A stretch of DNA of 64,000 bases, taken from Seonamhaeicola sp. S2-3 (GTDB lineage: Bacteria; Bacteroidota; Bacteroidia; Flavobacteriales; Flavobacteriaceae). This document shows, piece by piece, positions 63,082-64,000 of the stretch (its first letter is position 1; each line of letters starts with the position of its first letter). The notes under the pieces are model-generated. The model was given only the letters and a program-made list of their open reading frames with translations, was not told the origin of the DNA and did not search any database. Where the stretch lies: NCBI RefSeq assembly GCF_001971785.1, contig NZ_CP019389.1, positions 1,189,001-1,253,000 of the forward strand. Direction: 5' to 3'. Position numbers and translations under genes: made by a program.

Positions 63082-63130
63082 ATTATGCTAGATAAAAGCT
63101 ATTTAATTGTTTTACAAATGTAATGTCATT

Positions 63131-63514
63131 TTATTTAAAAGCTGCATCAACGGGCTCCCAAAGTTCAATTTTATTACCATCGTTATCTAAAATCCATCCA
63201 AATTTACCGTAATCGTATTCTTCAATTTCTCCTATTACGGTTACACCTTCTTCTTTTAATGTTTTAATTAATTCATGTAAATTTTCAACACGATAATTAA
63301 ACATAAAGTCTTTTTTTGAAGGCTCAAAATATTTGGTATCTTCAGGAAACGGACTCCACTGTGTAGAGTTATCATTTCCTTCTTTATCTTTCCCCCAAAA
63401 GGTACATCCGTAATCATCGGTATTAAACCCTAAGTGTTTTTTGTACCAATCTTTTGTGGCTTTTGGGTTTTTTGTTTTAAAAAATAGCCCACCTATTCCT
63501 GTTACTCTTTTCAT
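63131..63514 (-). CDS. VOC-superfamily (glyoxalase-like) protein
   Basis: The 127 residues show the VOC fold: GIGGLFFKTKNPKATKDWY, FMFNYRVENLHELIKTLKEE and WILDNDGNKIELWEPVD, the last with a metal-binding Glu. Such proteins include glyoxalases, dioxygenases and resistance proteins, and substrate cannot be inferred. It is 11 bp from the next VOC gene and shares its direction, so they form an operon. Confidence 0.88.
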   Translation of the reverse strand: MKRVTGIGGLFFKTKNPKATKDWYKKHLGFNTDDYGCTFWGKDKEGNDNSTQWSPFPEDTKYFEPSKKDFMFNYRVENLHELIKTLKEEGVTVIGEIEEYDYGKFGWILDNDGNKIELWEPVDAAFK

Positions 63515-63525
63515 TTTTATTTAAT

Positions 63526-63897
63526 TTAAATGTGTTGATCTATAAGTATGGTATTTCCGTCGGGGTCATACATAACAATACTTGCTGGACCAGAAGTGTT
63601 CTCGTCAGCTTCTCTTTCTAACTTAATATTATGATTTTTTAAATGTTTTTGAATGGCTCTTACATCATCAAAAGATTTAACAGCATTGGCGTTTTCATCC
63701 CAACCAGGATTAAAAGTTAAAATGTTTTGTTCAAACATACCTTGAAATAAACCAATGAGCGCATTACCATTTTTCATTATTAAATAATTTTGCTCTATAG
63801 CACCAGCAAAAACACTAAACCCTAGTGTTTCATAAAATGTTTTTGAGGCTTTAATGTCTTTTACACTAAGACTTGTTGAAAATGCACCTAATTTCAT
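63526..63897 (-). CDS. VOC-superfamily (glyoxalase-like) protein
   Basis: The 123 residues begin KLGAFSTSLSVKDIKASKTF and end SIVMYDPDGNTILIDQHI, as VOC proteins do. The segment YLIMKNGNALIGLFQGMFE is typical of bleomycin-resistance-like members. Substrate is unknown. It has little sequence in common with the neighbouring VOC protein beyond the fold. Confidence 0.88.
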   Translation of the reverse strand: MKLGAFSTSLSVKDIKASKTFYETLGFSVFAGAIEQNYLIMKNGNALIGLFQGMFEQNILTFNPGWDENANAVKSFDDVRAIQKHLKNHNIKLEREADENTSGPASIVMYDPDGNTILIDQHI

Positions 63898-63916
63898 TTG
63901 TTATTGATTTTTATGA

Positions 63917-64000
63917 TTATTTCTTTTTAATGGCTGTTTCATAAATGTTTATCCATTCTTCTACAGTTATTTTTTTTGCTAATTTGCCTATTAATTCAAA
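63917..64000 (-). CDS. Unidentified protein, C-terminal 27 residues only
   Basis: The minus-strand frame is open from the right edge to a stop at 63917-63919 and ends KKITVEEWINIYETAIKKK. This looks like a real protein terminus, being polar and helical, and it lies 19 bp beyond the VOC gene start on the same strand. Too little is visible to name a family. Confidence 0.5.
   Translation of the reverse strand, partial: FELIGKLAKKITVEEWINIYETAIKKK

Noticed and set aside
1-64000. tRNA, rRNA, CRISPR arrays or a phage
   Set aside because: No cloverleaf-like, rRNA-like or repeat-spacer pattern, nor any phage structural gene, was recognised when reading the gaps by eye.

Overview
The window comes from an AT-rich chromosome of a member of the Bacteroidota, most likely a Flavobacteriaceae. 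The pointers are carboxypeptidase-regulatory-domain TonB receptors, type IX secretion (T9SS) C-terminal sorting domains, a lipoprotein with an acidic residue run just after the lipidated cysteine, an OlsF-type ornithine-lipid synthase, an RNR whose ATP-cone sits on NrdB, LytTR/TPR two-component proteins, and promoters of the TAnnTTTG kind. No tRNA, rRNA or CRISPR array was seen. The left edge cuts dxs and the right edge cuts an unidentified gene.

Layout. 1-2.5 kb: dxs 3' part and dgt. 2.6-11.5 kb: an envelope/phosphate region with a free-standing CarboxypepD_reg protein, a surface lipoprotein, a TonB-dependent receptor, a MORN protein, a Pit-type phosphate transporter with a PhoU-like tail, and an OmpA lipoprotein. 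Arrays of TAACATT-like heptamers at exact 11-bp pitch lie in front of the first two genes and in the gap before the phosphate transporter. This is Pho-box architecture and suggests one phosphate regulon. 11.6-26.4 kb: housekeeping genes (nrdBA, DUF3109, marC, ctp protease, dCMP deaminase, HupE, CBS protein, ssb, nadBA). 26.6-28.4 kb: an FMN-barrel/nitronate-monooxygenase-like protein with a cysteine-rich C-terminal half, preceded by an FNR-like palindrome.

28.6-32.7 kb: phosphoenolpyruvate carboxylase (ppc) split by a complete 1414-bp IS3-family element. The element has a 3-bp AGC target duplication, and removing it restores one continuous frame of 862 codons. 32.8-43.4 kb: a nitrogen-assimilation island, with porin-amtB-glnK-amtB on the minus strand divergent from gltB-gltD.

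43.5-57 kb: a LytTR regulator and TPR histidine kinase, a 635-bp gap, then eight secreted-protein genes in one direction. The first four look like a conserved but uncharacterised Bacteroidota envelope cassette including a DUF6175 protein. The last four are a seven-repeat propeller protein with a T9SS domain, a DUF6252-like protein, a beta-helix protein and a second T9SS protein. A second IS3-family element (1310 bp, TGT duplication) follows directly. 57-64 kb: fbp, a GNAT acetyltransferase, aspartate kinase, olsF, a DUF4870-like protein, a TauE/SafE permease and two VOC proteins.

The most notable points are the phased Pho-like arrays tying a TonB receptor locus to a Pit transporter, the cleanly interrupted ppc, the four-gene secreted cassette beside a two-component system, and the Cys-rich FMN-barrel protein under a possible oxygen/redox operator. 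All identifications are by eye from sequence motifs; no database search was run.
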